Below are positions 1 through 7,899 of a DNA stretch of 21,004 nucleotides, piece after piece (within the stretch, counting starts at the first letter, position 1; every line of letters starts with the position of its first letter). The DNA comes from Betaproteobacteria bacterium (GTDB lineage Bacteria > Pseudomonadota > Gammaproteobacteria > Burkholderiales > SG8-39). Where the stretch lies: the NCBI GenBank assembly GCA_012274205.1, contig JAAOZY010000201.1, positions 1 to 21,004 on the forward strand, given 5' to 3'. The notes under the pieces were generated by a model, which was not told where the DNA came from, did no database searches, and saw only the letters and a list, made by a program, of their open reading frames with translations. A program made the position numbers and the translations under genes.

Positions 1-2216
1 AGGCTGAAGTAGTTGACGTAGCCGCCGCCGAGCATGGAGCCGAGCGCATTGCCGATGTCGCTCATCTGCAGGCCGAGCTGCGCCGCGAGCTCGCGGTCGA
101 TGACGATCTTCGACTGCGGCAGGTCGTAGTGCAGGTCCTTGTCGATGAAAATGAACCTGCCGCTGGTCTGCGCCTGCTTGAGGAATTCGTCGGCGACCTC
201 GTTCAGGCGCTCGAACGGCTCGGTGGTCTGGATCACGAACTGCACCGGCAGGCCGAAGGCGCCGGGCAGCGGCGGCGGCTGGAACGCGGCGATGCGCGCG
301 CCGGCGATGTGCGCGAGCTCGCCCTGCAGCGCCGGCTGCACCTGCGCCGCGCCCCTGGTGCGCTGGTCCCAGGGCTTGAGCACCTGGCCCGCGAACGACT
401 GGCCGGGCACGTCGAACTGGAACACGTGGTCGGTTTCGGGGAAACGCGCGAATGCCTCGTACACCGCGCGCGAGTACAGCTGGCGCTGCTGCAGCGTCGC
501 GTTGGGCGAGGAGGTGGAGATGGTGATGATGATCCCCTGGTCCTCCTGCGGCGCGAGCTCGGATTTGGCCCCGGCGTAGAGGAAGTAGATGCTGCCGAGC
601 ACGATCAGCGCGAACACGGCGGTTACCGCGACGTAGTTCAGCGTGCGGTCGAGCAGCCGCTCGTAGCGCCGGTGCAGCGCGTCGAAGCCGCGGTCGAGCA
701 GCAGCACCAGGCGCGCCTCCAGCCCGTGCTCCGTCGGTTCGTGATGCTTGAGCAGGCGCGAGCACATCATCGGCGACAACGTCAGCGCGACCACCGCCGA
801 GATCGTCACCGCGCCTACGAGCGTGAACGCGAATTCGGTGAACAGGGCGCCGGTCAAGCCGCCGAGGAAGCCGATCGGCACGTACACCGCGACCAGCACC
901 ACGGTCATGGCGATGATCGGGTTGGCGAGTTCGCGCGCCGCGGTGATCGAAGCCTGCAGCGGGCGCATGCCCTCCTCGAGGTGGCGGTTGACGTTCTCCA
1001 CCACGATGATGGCGTCGTCCACGACGAGGCCGATCGCAAGCACCAGCGCGAGCAGCGTCAGCAGGTTGATCGAAAATCCGGCGGCGAGCATCACGCCGAA
1101 GGTGCCCACCAGCGACAGCGGGATTGCGATCACCGGGATCGCCACCGAGCGCACCGAGCCGAGGAAGGCGTACACCACCAGCGTCACGATCAGCAGCGCC
1201 TCGGCCAGGGTCTTCACCACTTCGACGATGGAGCTGTTGACGAACTTGGTCGAGTCGTAGACGATTCTTCCGTCCAGCCCGCGCGGCAGCTGCGACTGGA
1301 TGCCGGGGAACACGTCGCGCACGCGCGCGATCACGTCGAGCAGGTTCGCCGCCGGCGCCACCTGGATGCCGATGTACACCGCCTTTTTGCCGTCGAAGCC
1401 GACCTCGGACTCGTAGTCTTCGCTGCCGAGGGTGACATTGGCCACGTCCTCGAGCCGGATCACGGCGCCGTCCTGCTGCTTCACCACCATGTTGCGGAAT
1501 TCTTCGAGCGAATGCAGGCCGGTGGTGGCGGTGAGGATCTGCTGCACCATCTGCCCCTTGCTGGTGCCGACCGCCGAGAGGAAGTCGTTGGCGGCGAGCG
1601 CGGCGCGCACATCGGCGGCGGTGAGCCCGTAGGCGGCGAGCTTGACCGGGTCGAGCCAGGCGCGCAGCGCGAACAGCTTGGCGCCGAGGATCTCGGCGGT
1701 CTGCACGCCTTCCACCGCCTGCAGCTTGGGCTGCACCGCGCGCACCAGGTAATCGGTGATCTTGTTCGGCGTGAGCTCGTCGCTGGCGAAGCCGATGTAC
1801 ATCGCGTCCGTGGTCTGGCCGACCTTGACGTTGAGCGTGGGCTGCTGCGAGCCCTGCGGCAGCTGGTTCAGCACCGCGTTCACCTTGGTGTTGATTTCGG
1901 TGAGCGCCTTGTCGTGGTCGTAGTTGAGCCGCAGGTTGGCGGTGATCACGCTCACGTTGGGCGTGCTCTGCGAGGTCATGTAGTCGATGCCGTTCGCCTG
2001 CGCGATCGAGTTCTCCAGCGGCGTGGTGATGAAGCCGGCGACGAGGTTGGCGTCGGCGCCGGTGTAGACCGTCTGCACCGTGACCACCGCGTTCTGCGTG
2101 CGCGGGTACTGCAGCACCGGCAAGAGCGCCACCGAGCGCAGGCCGATCACCAGCAGCAGCAGGCTCACCACGCTGGCGAGCACCGGCCGCTGGATGAAAA
2201 TGTCGGTGAATTTCAT
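1..2216 (-). CDS. RND multidrug efflux permease, HAE-1/AcrB family (3' end beyond window)
   Basis: Inner-membrane proton-driven pump of a tripartite efflux complex; it would work with the adaptor and outer-membrane channel encoded just upstream. The frame reads MKFTDIFIQRPVLASVV, the usual N-terminus of AcrB/MexB relatives, and stays open for 738 codons to the window edge; family members are about 1,030 aa, so roughly 70% is visible. The TM4 signature GLVVDDAIIVVENVNRH is present, with the two proton-relay aspartates at residues 400 and 401. TM1 lies near residues 10-28, a periplasmic porter domain follows, TM2-TM6 lie at about 335-495 and TM7 at about 525-545. The ATG is 10 bases after the adaptor stop, which implies translation from one mRNA. 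Substrate cannot be read from sequence. The family call is firm. Confidence 0.95.
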   Translation of the reverse strand, partial: MKFTDIFIQRPVLASVVSLLLLVIGLRSVALLPVLQYPRTQNAVVTVQTVYTGADANLVAGFITTPLENSIAQANGIDYMTSQSTPNVSVITANLRLNYDHDKALTEINTKVNAVLNQLPQGSQQPTLNVKVGQTTDAMYIGFASDELTPNKITDYLVRAVQPKLQAVEGVQTAEILGAKLFALRAWLDPVKLAAYGLTAADVRAALAANDFLSAVGTSKGQMVQQILTATTGLHSLEEFRNMVVKQQDGAVIRLEDVANVTLGSEDYESEVGFDGKKAVYIGIQVAPAANLLDVIARVRDVFPGIQSQLPRGLDGRIVYDSTKFVNSSIVEVVKTLAEALLIVTLVVYAFLGSVRSVAIPVIAIPLSLVGTFGVMLAAGFSINLLTLLALVLAIGLVVDDAIIVVENVNRHLEEGMRPLQASITAARELANPIIAMTVVLVAVYVPIGFLGGLTGALFTEFAFTLVGAVTISAVVALTLSPMMCSRLLKHHEPTEHGLEARLVLLLDRGFDALHRRYERLLDRTLNYVAVTAVFALIVLGSIYFLYAGAKSELAPQEDQGIIITISTSSPNATLQQRQLYSRAVYEAFARFPETDHVFQFDVPGQSFAGQVLKPWDQRTRGAAQVQPALQGELAHIAGARIAAFQPPPLPGAFGLPVQFVIQTTEPFERLNEVADEFLKQAQTSGRFIFIDKDLHYDLPQSKIVIDRELAAQLGLQMSDIGNALGSMLGGGYVNYFS

Positions 2217-2226
2217 CGCCGCGCGT

Positions 2227-3351
2227 TCACTCGTCCACCGGCCGCGGCGCGGCATCGTTCGAAGGCTGGATATCGTTGTTGACGAGCACCGCCGCGCCGC
2301 TCCTGAGCTTGATCTGGCCCGAGGTCACCACGGTATCGCCTTCCTTCAGGCCGGCGAGCACTGCCACCTGGTCGCCGCGCGTGGCGCCGGTGGTGACGAA
2401 TTTCTGCTGCGCCAGCAGCTGCGTCTTGCCGTCTGCGCCCTTCTTCTCCTCCAGCACGAACACGGTATTGCCGTAAGGATTGAAGGAGATTGCCGTCTGC
2501 GGCAGCGTCAGCAGCTTCTGCGGGCCGCCGAGCAAAGTCTGCACCGTCGCGAACATGCCCGGCAGCAGGTGCTGCTTCGGGTTGCGCACCGTGGCGCGCA
2601 CCTTGACGTTGCGCGTGGCCGCTTCGACCTTGGCATCGAGCGCGGCCACGTGGCCTTCGAACGCCTCGCCCGGAAAGCTGTCGGTGGCCACGCTCACCTT
2701 CTGCCCGATGCGGTAGCGCCCGAGCGCGACCTGCGGCACGAGAAAGTCGACGAACACCGGGTCGAGCGCCTGCAGCGTCACGATCTTGGTGCCCGGGCTC
2801 AGGTACTGGCCCAGGTCCACCGCGCGGATGCCGGCGCGGCCGGAGAAGGGCGCGCGGATCAGCTTCTTCGCCAGCAGCGCCTGCTGCTCCTCGACCTGCG
2901 CCTTGGCGCCCTTCACATTGGCGGCGTCGGCATCGAGCGTCGCCTGGCTCACCGCCTTCACCTTGAACTGCTCCTGGTCGCGCATGTAGGTGCTCTGCGC
3001 CAGCGCGGCCGCGGCTTCGAGCGCCTTGAGGCGCGCCGTGTCGGCGTCGGCATTGAGCTGCAGCAGCGGCGCGCCCGCCTTCACCCGGTCGCCCGACTGG
3101 AAGCGGATCGCCTGCACGATGCCCGCGACTTCGGGCGCGAGGTCGGCGCCGCGCACCGCGCGCACCGTGCCCACTGCGCGATCCTCGCTCTGCCATTGCG
3201 CATACGCGGCCTTGGTGGTCGATACCGTCTGCGGCGGCTGCCCGCCGCTCATGTACTTGAGCATCATCTTCGACTTGAACGCCTGGAAGCCGAAGATGCC
3301 GCCGAACACGACACCGGCGAGCACCAGCATTATCAACATGCGCTTGATCAT
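2227..3351 (-). CDS. RND efflux periplasmic adaptor (membrane fusion protein)
   Basis: Bridges the RND permease and the outer-membrane channel. The 374-aa protein starts MIKRMLIMLVLAGVVFGG, a basic N-terminus followed by one hydrophobic anchor (about residues 5-24) with no lipobox Cys, so it is membrane-anchored rather than lipidated. A lipoyl/barrel-sandwich half-motif (APEVAGIVQAIRFQSGDRV) comes next, then a short alpha-helical hairpin rich in Ala/Gln/Glu, then the second half (IRAPFSGRAGIRAVDLGQYL) and beta-barrel and membrane-proximal domains (LPGMFATVQTLL, LKEGDTVVTSGQ). I chose this ATG because it overlaps the upstream gene's stop as ATGA and has an AAAGGGGG Shine-Dalgarno 9 bases upstream. 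Longer open frames reading upstream are shadows of the channel gene. Confidence 0.94.
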   Translation of the reverse strand: MIKRMLIMLVLAGVVFGGIFGFQAFKSKMMLKYMSGGQPPQTVSTTKAAYAQWQSEDRAVGTVRAVRGADLAPEVAGIVQAIRFQSGDRVKAGAPLLQLNADADTARLKALEAAAALAQSTYMRDQEQFKVKAVSQATLDADAANVKGAKAQVEEQQALLAKKLIRAPFSGRAGIRAVDLGQYLSPGTKIVTLQALDPVFVDFLVPQVALGRYRIGQKVSVATDSFPGEAFEGHVAALDAKVEAATRNVKVRATVRNPKQHLLPGMFATVQTLLGGPQKLLTLPQTAISFNPYGNTVFVLEEKKGADGKTQLLAQQKFVTTGATRGDQVAVLAGLKEGDTVVTSGQIKLRSGAAVLVNNDIQPSNDAAPRPVDE

Positions 3352-4859
3352 CGCTGCACGCCCCCTTTCTCGATATTCGATGCGCGCTGCCACCAGCCCC
3401 CGCCCAGGGCCTGGTACAGCGCCGCGGTATCCGCCAGGCGCGCCGCCTGCGCCTGCACCAGGCCGATCTTCGCCTGCTGCGCCTGGCGCTGCGCGTCGAG
3501 CAGCGCGAGCTGGCTGGTCGCGCCGAGCTCGAACTGGCGCTGCGCCAGCGCGAGGCTGGCGCTGGCGCTGGCCTCGGCCTCGGCCTGCGCCTTGAGCGTG
3601 TTCGCGTCGTATTCGAGCGCGTCGAGCACGTCGGCGACATTGCGCAGCGCCGCGAGCACGGTCTGGCGGTATTGCGCATACGCCTGGTCGTAGGCGGCGA
3701 CCGCCGCGCGCCGCTGCGCTTCGAGCTTGCCCGCATGGAACACCGGCTGCAGCAGCGCGGCGCCGATGTTCCATGCGGTGCTCGCGCCGCTGAACAGATC
3801 CGCGGTGCGCGTCGCCGCGCTGCCGTAGCCCGCGCTCAGCGTGAGCTGCGGATATTTCGCCGCCTCGGCCACGCCGATTTCGGCGCTGGCGCGGTGCAGC
3901 AGCGCCTCGGCGGCGCGGATGTCGGGCCGCTGGCGCGCAAGTTCCGAGGGCAGGCTGAGCGGCAGTTCATGCGGCAGCGTGAGCTGCGCCAGGTCCGATT
4001 CGGGCAACCCGGCGCCGACCGGGAAGCGGCCGACCAGCGCGGCGAGCGCGTTGCGCGTCTGCGCCAGCGCCTTCTCCAGCGGCGGCAGCGCGGCGCGCGT
4101 CTGCGCGAGAAGCGCGCTTTGCGCCAGCACTTCGCCGCGCGCGACGGCGCCGAGCTCGAACCGGCGCTGCGCCAGATCGAGGATGTCCTGCTGCGATTGC
4201 GCCACTTCGCGCGTGGCGCGGATCTGCGCGCGCAGCGACGCCTCCTGCAGCGCGGCGGTGACCACATTGCCGGTGAGCGCGAGCCAGGCCGCTTCGAGCT
4301 GCAGCCGCTGGTAATCGATCTGCGCCAGCAGCGCCTCGAGTTCGCGCCGCGCGCCGCCGGCAAGATCGAGCGCATAGGACACGCTGACTGAAGCGTTGTA
4401 CAGCGTGTACAGATTGGGCGGCGCGTCGGGCAGGCCGGCCGAAGCCCCGGTGGTGCGCTGGCGCCGCACCCCGGCCGCCGCGTCCACGCCCGGGTAGAGC
4501 ACTGAGTACTGCGCGCGCAGGTTCTCCTGCGCCTGCACCAGCGCCGCGCGCGCCGCATCCAGCGTCGGGCTGTCGGCGAGCGCCGCGCGCACCAGCTCGT
4601 CCATGGGCTTGGAGTTAAACAGTTCCCACCAGTCGGCCGGAACCGCGCCGCCCGGCGCGTAGCGCTGCGCCGCGCCGAAGGCGCTGTCCGCGCTGGCCGT
4701 CTGCGCCGTCGCCGGCGCGGCGGCAAAGCTCTGCACCTGCTGCAGTTCGGCCGGTTTGTAGTTCGGCCCGACCGGCGCGCAGGCGGCAAGCGCCGCGCCC
4801 AGCGCCAGCGCGCAGCCGCGCTTGGCGCGCGCCAGGAGACCGATGTTTGTAGTCTGCAT
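3348..4859 (-). CDS. Outer-membrane factor lipoprotein, OprM/NodT family
   Basis: Outer-membrane channel of the efflux complex. The 503-aa protein begins MQTTNIGLLARAKRGCALA and has a lipobox LAAC with lipidated Cys27 followed by APVGPNY, typical of OprM-like proteins. Two OEP repeats follow, each with long Ala/Gln/Leu-rich helices (for example ALVQAQENLRAQ and LARQRPDIRAAEALLHRA), then the late repeat with AQRQFELGATSQLALLDAQ and the family ending YQALGGGW. An upstream in-frame ATG at 5018 would add 53 residues ahead of the signal peptide, so I prefer the start at 4859, which has GGAG 12 bases upstream. It is the first gene of the operon and overlaps the adaptor by four bases. Confidence 0.93.
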   Translation of the reverse strand: MQTTNIGLLARAKRGCALALGAALAACAPVGPNYKPAELQQVQSFAAAPATAQTASADSAFGAAQRYAPGGAVPADWWELFNSKPMDELVRAALADSPTLDAARAALVQAQENLRAQYSVLYPGVDAAAGVRRQRTTGASAGLPDAPPNLYTLYNASVSVSYALDLAGGARRELEALLAQIDYQRLQLEAAWLALTGNVVTAALQEASLRAQIRATREVAQSQQDILDLAQRRFELGAVARGEVLAQSALLAQTRAALPPLEKALAQTRNALAALVGRFPVGAGLPESDLAQLTLPHELPLSLPSELARQRPDIRAAEALLHRASAEIGVAEAAKYPQLTLSAGYGSAATRTADLFSGASTAWNIGAALLQPVFHAGKLEAQRRAAVAAYDQAYAQYRQTVLAALRNVADVLDALEYDANTLKAQAEAEASASASLALAQRQFELGATSQLALLDAQRQAQQAKIGLVQAQAARLADTAALYQALGGGWWQRASNIEKGGVQR

Positions 4860-4917
4860 TTTGCTGAAACTCTCCGTGCCGCCCTGGGTGTCGCGAAATC
4901 TGGAGCGGCAAACGAAA

Positions 4918-4936
4918 CGAGGGACAGAATCCCTCG
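4918..4936. promoter_or_regulatory. Perfect 7-bp inverted repeat upstream of efflux operon
   Basis: CGAGGGA and TCCCTCG flank CAGAA, 59 bases upstream of the outer-membrane-factor ATG. The size and place fit an operator for a dimeric repressor or a leader hairpin. No U-run follows on either strand, so a terminator is unlikely. The arms resemble the GAGGGG/CCCCTC arms of the intergenic repeat family further along, but the loop and flanks differ. Confidence 0.35.
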
Positions 4937-5018
4937 CGATGGTCTGAATCAGGGGCTCGTGGCTGTGCTGCTGCCGGGAGCGTCCGTGCACTTTACCGAC
5001 GATGCCCGCGGCGCGCAA

Positions 5019-5033
5019 CCGGGGAAACCCCGG
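5019..5033. promoter_or_regulatory. Short inverted repeat CCGGGG-AAA-CCCCGG
   Basis: Six-base perfect arms around AAA in the divergent gap. It could be an operator half-site pair or a small hairpin. No T-run follows. In DNA this GC-rich such hairpins can occur by chance. Confidence 0.25.
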
Positions 5034-5226
5034 ATCGCGCCAATGTTAGCGGCGCCGGAGCATGCACGCGCAGCGCGCGCCGGTTTGCACTGCGTGCCGG
5101 ACCCTGGTCAATCTGGTCTAAAATGCGAACCTGACGCAGGACAGCGCGCTGCCGGCCGTGCCCAGTGCCCCGCGCCGCCGCGTCGCCCCTCTCCCGCCTA
5201 CCCCGCTGACATTGGCGCACGCATTC

Positions 5227-6062
5227 ATGACTACTTTGCAGGAAGCGCTCGCGTTCCTCGCGCCCTGAGAATTTTCCCCGCTGCTGTTCCTTGGCTGCAC
5301 CGGCGCGCTCGCGCTGTACTGGCGCGGGCTGGGCCGGGTACAGGCGGCGCAGCGGCCGGGAACGGGCCCGCGCATCGCCTTCTTCAGCGGCCTCGCGCTG
5401 GTGTATTGCGTGATGCAGGCGCATTTCGACTACTTGTCGCAGCACATGTTCTACCTGCACCGGCTGCAGCACCTGGTGCTGCACCACCTCGGTCCGTTCC
5501 TGATCGCGCTGTCGGCGCCGCTGGCGGTGATGGCGGCAGGCGTGCCCGCGCGCATCGGCACCGGCGCGATCGAGCGCTTCTGGCGCCTGCCGGTGACGCG
5601 CATCGGCTACCGCCTGCTGCAGAACACGCTGGTCGCGCCGGTGCTGTTCGTCGGGCTCATCTGGTTCTGGCTGAACTCGCGCATACATTTCGACGCGATG
5701 CTGAGCGAGCCGCTGTACTGGGTGATGAACTGGAGCATGCTCATCGACGGGCTGCTGTTCTGGATCCTGATGCTCGACCCGCGCACGCGCGGCGAGGGCG
5801 CGCTGCTCGGTTTCGGCCTGCGCATACTCATCGTGCTCGCGGCGATGGTGCCGCAGATGCTGATCGGCGCGCGCATCGCGCTGAGCGAGCGCGACCTCTA
5901 CGACGTGTACGCAGTATGCGGGCGCGCCTGGGACATCGATCCGCTGCGCGACCAGCACATCGGCGGCCTGATCACCTGGATTCCGGCCGCGATGATGCAT
6001 GTCATCGCCGCGCCCATCCTGATCGGGCGCTGGGCGCGCAGCGACCGCAATATTGCGGGGCG
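5227..6062 (+). pseudogene. ctaG: Cytochrome c oxidase assembly factor CtaG (caa3 type), nonsense codon and lost 3' end
   Basis: A multi-pass membrane protein of the CtaG family (caa3_CtaG type) used in copper delivery to haem-copper oxidases. ATG at 5227 gives MTTLQEALAFLAP, then TGA at 5266-5268, then in the same frame EFSPLLFLGCTGALALYWRG. In the family this segment reads P-W-E-F-S-P, so the TGA sits exactly where a conserved Trp (TGG) is expected. The frame continues through family features: HMFYLHRLQHLVLHHLGP (His-rich segment), NWSMLIDGLLFWILMLD, and DQHIGGLITWIPAAMMHVI. After RWARSDRNI (about 6055) family similarity stops; the frame runs in unrelated residues to a stop at 6130-6132 while Sco sequence takes over in another frame. 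Reinitiation at 5401 could make an N-truncated protein lacking TM1, but the C-terminus would still be wrong. No strong Shine-Dalgarno precedes 5227. A sequencing or assembly error is possible. Confidence 0.75.
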
Positions 6063-6311
6063 CAGCCGCGCTTCGTCGGCCTGCGCGGCGATGCGGCGGC
6101 GCTGGCCGCGCTCGCGCGCCGCTACCGCGTGAGCTATTCGCTGGGCAAGCCGGATGCGCAGGGCCAGTACGAGGTGAACCACAGCAGCGCCGTGTTCGTG
6201 TTCGACCGCGACGGGCGCGCGCGCCTGCTGTTTACCCCGAAGGACGCGCCCGACGCGATGGCGCAGGATTTGCGCCGGGTGATGTTCGGCCCCGCTGCGG
6301 CGGCAGGCTGA
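6063..6311 (+). pseudogene. C-terminal remnant of a Sco1/SenC copper chaperone
   Basis: In the +1-shifted frame relative to ctaG, the last 82 codons read PRFVGLRGDAAALAALARRY, then VSYSLGKPDAQGQYEVNHSS and AVFVFDRDGRARLLF. This matches the C-terminal quarter of Sco/SenC thioredoxin-fold proteins, including the histidine (EVNHSSA) that serves as third copper ligand. The N-terminal signal/TM segment and the CxxxC copper site are absent: the upstream sequence is ctaG, not sco. No start codon or ribosome site precedes it, so it is a remnant left by a deletion that removed the ctaG end and the sco 5' part, or a misassembly. Sco and CtaG act in the same pathway, so the original order was probably ctaG-sco. 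Confidence 0.72.
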
Positions 6312-6334
6312 CGCGGCGCTGCAGGGCGAAGCCG

Positions 6335-7114
6335 TCAGGGCTTGGCGGCGGAAAGAAAGGCCTCCAGCAGCGGCATGCAGTCGAGCAGCTCGATGCCCGG
6401 CTGCTGGTGGAATTCCGGATGCCACTGCACGCCGAAGACGAAGCTTCTGCCTTTCCAGCGGATGGCTTCGACCACCTCGTCTTCGGCCACCGCCTCGGGC
6501 ACCAGGTCGCGGCCGAAGCGCCGGATGCCCTGGTGATGAATCGAAACCACTTTTCCGCCGGCGATGCCGCCGGCCCAGCGTGACAGCTGCCCGCCCTCGG
6601 TAAAGCGCACTTCGTGGATGTTGCGGTCGAACGCGCCGCCCTCGTGCGCGACCTGTCCCGGCAGCTGGCTCGGCAGGTCCTGGTAGAGCGAACCGCCCAG
6701 CGCGACGTTGATGAGCTGCATGCCGCGGCAGATGCCCAGCACCGGCTTGCCCGCCTCCATGAACTCGTGCAGCAATTCCAGTTCATAGGCGTCGCGCACC
6801 GCGTCCCCGCTCCATTCCGGGCGCAGCGGCTCCTCGCCGTAGGCGCCCGGGCTGACGTCGGCGCCGCCCTGCAGCACCAGCCCGTCGAGGTATTCGGCGT
6901 AGTCGCGCAGGCGGATGTGGCTGCGCATCAGCGCGCTGTCCTGCAGCACCGAGGGCACCATCAGCACCATGACGCCGCGCGCCATCACCCACTCCGCGAT
7001 CGAGCGCTCCAGCACCTGCAGCGTCTTCGCGCGTATGCCGCTGGCGCCCTGTTCCGGATGGAAGATGCGCGCCGACAGGCCGATGCGGATCGGCCGGCGT
7101 CTGCCGATGATCAT
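6335..7114 (-). CDS. Class I glutamine amidotransferase-like hydrolase (peptidase C26, PuuD-like)
   Basis: The 259-aa protein has the family's catalytic set: nucleophile Cys129 in GICRGMQLINVALGGSLYQD, and His232 with Glu234 in FGVQWHPEF. The early motif LVLQGGADVSPGAYG is typical of gamma-glutamyl-GABA hydrolase (PuuD) and related C26 peptidases, which hydrolyse gamma-glutamyl amides; the true substrate here is unknown. Start ATG at 7114 is backed by AAAGGAG six bases upstream. It lies 39 bases downstream of otsB on the same strand, so it may be cotranscribed with the trehalose genes, but no known pathway ties the two. It converges on the Sco remnant with 23 bases between. Confidence 0.85.
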   Translation of the reverse strand: MIIGRRRPIRIGLSARIFHPEQGASGIRAKTLQVLERSIAEWVMARGVMVLMVPSVLQDSALMRSHIRLRDYAEYLDGLVLQGGADVSPGAYGEEPLRPEWSGDAVRDAYELELLHEFMEAGKPVLGICRGMQLINVALGGSLYQDLPSQLPGQVAHEGGAFDRNIHEVRFTEGGQLSRWAGGIAGGKVVSIHHQGIRRFGRDLVPEAVAEDEVVEAIRWKGRSFVFGVQWHPEFHQQPGIELLDCMPLLEAFLSAAKP

Positions 7115-7153
7115 GCTTCGCTCCTTTCCCTGAACTGCGCGCGCGGCACCCCG

Positions 7154-7897
7154 CTACGCGCTTTTCGTCGCAGCTGCGAGCCAGCGCATGACCGCGGCCA
7201 CGTCGCGCAGCCGATAGCGCGCAATGCTGCGGCCGCCGCCGACTTTAATCGAAATACCGTCGAGCCGGTTGACTTCGGCAAAGCCATGCTCGTCGTTGAG
7301 GTCATCGCCGATGAATACCGGGCGGCGCCCGCGGAACGGCGCTTCGCGCAGATATTCCTCGATGGCCGTGCCCTTGTCCACGCCGGCCGGCTTGATCTCG
7401 GCCACGCGCTTGCCGCGCTGTACCTCCAGGCCCGCGCCGGCGCCAGCCGCGAGCCGCGCCATCAGCCGGTGCGCATAGGCTGCCAGCTGCGGCGCCCGCC
7501 GGTAGTGCAGCGCCAGCGTCAGGCCCTTGTCCTCGAGCAGCAGGCCGGGATGGCGCGCCAGCACCGGCGCCAGCGCCTGTTTCATCGCGGCTTTGGCCGC
7601 CGGCGGCGTCCCGCGCCGGTGCACGCGCCCGGCCGCATCGCGGCGCTCCAGCCCGTGTTGTCCGGCCATGGGCAGGCGCAGCGTGCCCAGGCGGCTGTCG
7701 AGGAAAGCCAGCGCGCGGCCGCTCGCCAGCGCCAGCGCGCCGCCGCTTGCGCGCTTGAGCCGCGCGAGCACCTCGAGCAGCGCGGCGTCGACGTGGACCG
7801 CGTCCGGGGTGTCGGCGATGTCGATCAGGGTGCCGTCCACATCGAGGAAGAAAGCCCAGTCGGCGCGGGCCGCGGGCGGCGATGCGGCGCGCGCCAT
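7154..7897 (-). CDS. otsB: Trehalose-6-phosphate phosphatase (HAD superfamily)
   Basis: Removes phosphate from trehalose 6-phosphate to give trehalose. The 247-aa protein carries the HAD motifs in order: nucleophile motif FFLDVDGTL (Asp19 and Asp21), ALASGR at residues 56-61, the substrate segment EVQRGKRVAEIKP, and the metal-binding motif IFGDD-like VFIGDDLNDE (Asp198, Asp199). Length matches OtsB (about 250-270 aa). The start at 7897 is two bases after the otsA stop (TGAGCATGG), indicating translational coupling. A longer upstream frame reads into otsA and is a shadow. A glucosylglycerol-phosphate phosphatase is a less likely alternative. Confidence 0.92.
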   Translation of the reverse strand: MARAASPPAARADWAFFLDVDGTLIDIADTPDAVHVDAALLEVLARLKRASGGALALASGRALAFLDSRLGTLRLPMAGQHGLERRDAAGRVHRRGTPPAAKAAMKQALAPVLARHPGLLLEDKGLTLALHYRRAPQLAAYAHRLMARLAAGAGAGLEVQRGKRVAEIKPAGVDKGTAIEEYLREAPFRGRRPVFIGDDLNDEHGFAEVNRLDGISIKVGGGRSIARYRLRDVAAVMRWLAAATKSA

Positions 7898-7899
7898 GC

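Larger units (their letters stand above)
4860..5226. other. Divergent intergenic region, efflux operon / ctaG
   Basis: This 367-base gap must hold the promoters of both the minus-strand efflux operon and the plus-strand ctaG locus. No regulator gene such as tetR or marR lies in it. It contains two inverted repeats (listed separately). TAAAAT at 5119-5124 resembles a plus-strand -10 box, but the only good -35 candidate, TTGCAC at 5085-5090, is 28 bases away, so I do not call a promoter. I see no RNA gene here. Confidence 0.5.

Noticed and set aside
129..2282. A 717-codon plus-strand open frame over the RND permease
   Set aside because: It is the codon-aligned antisense of the permease, rich in His/Arg/Glu with no recognisable domain; long antisense frames are normal in GC-rich genes.
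5266..5268. TGA in ctaG read as selenocysteine or as Trp under an altered code
   Set aside because: Relatives have Trp, not Cys, at this place, I see no SECIS-like hairpin just after it, and TGA clearly ends several intact genes here.
4959..6311. A 450-codon plus-strand frame that could be one long protein
   Set aside because: Only its last 82 codons resemble a protein family (Sco). The rest is an out-of-frame reading of ctaG and the gap before it.
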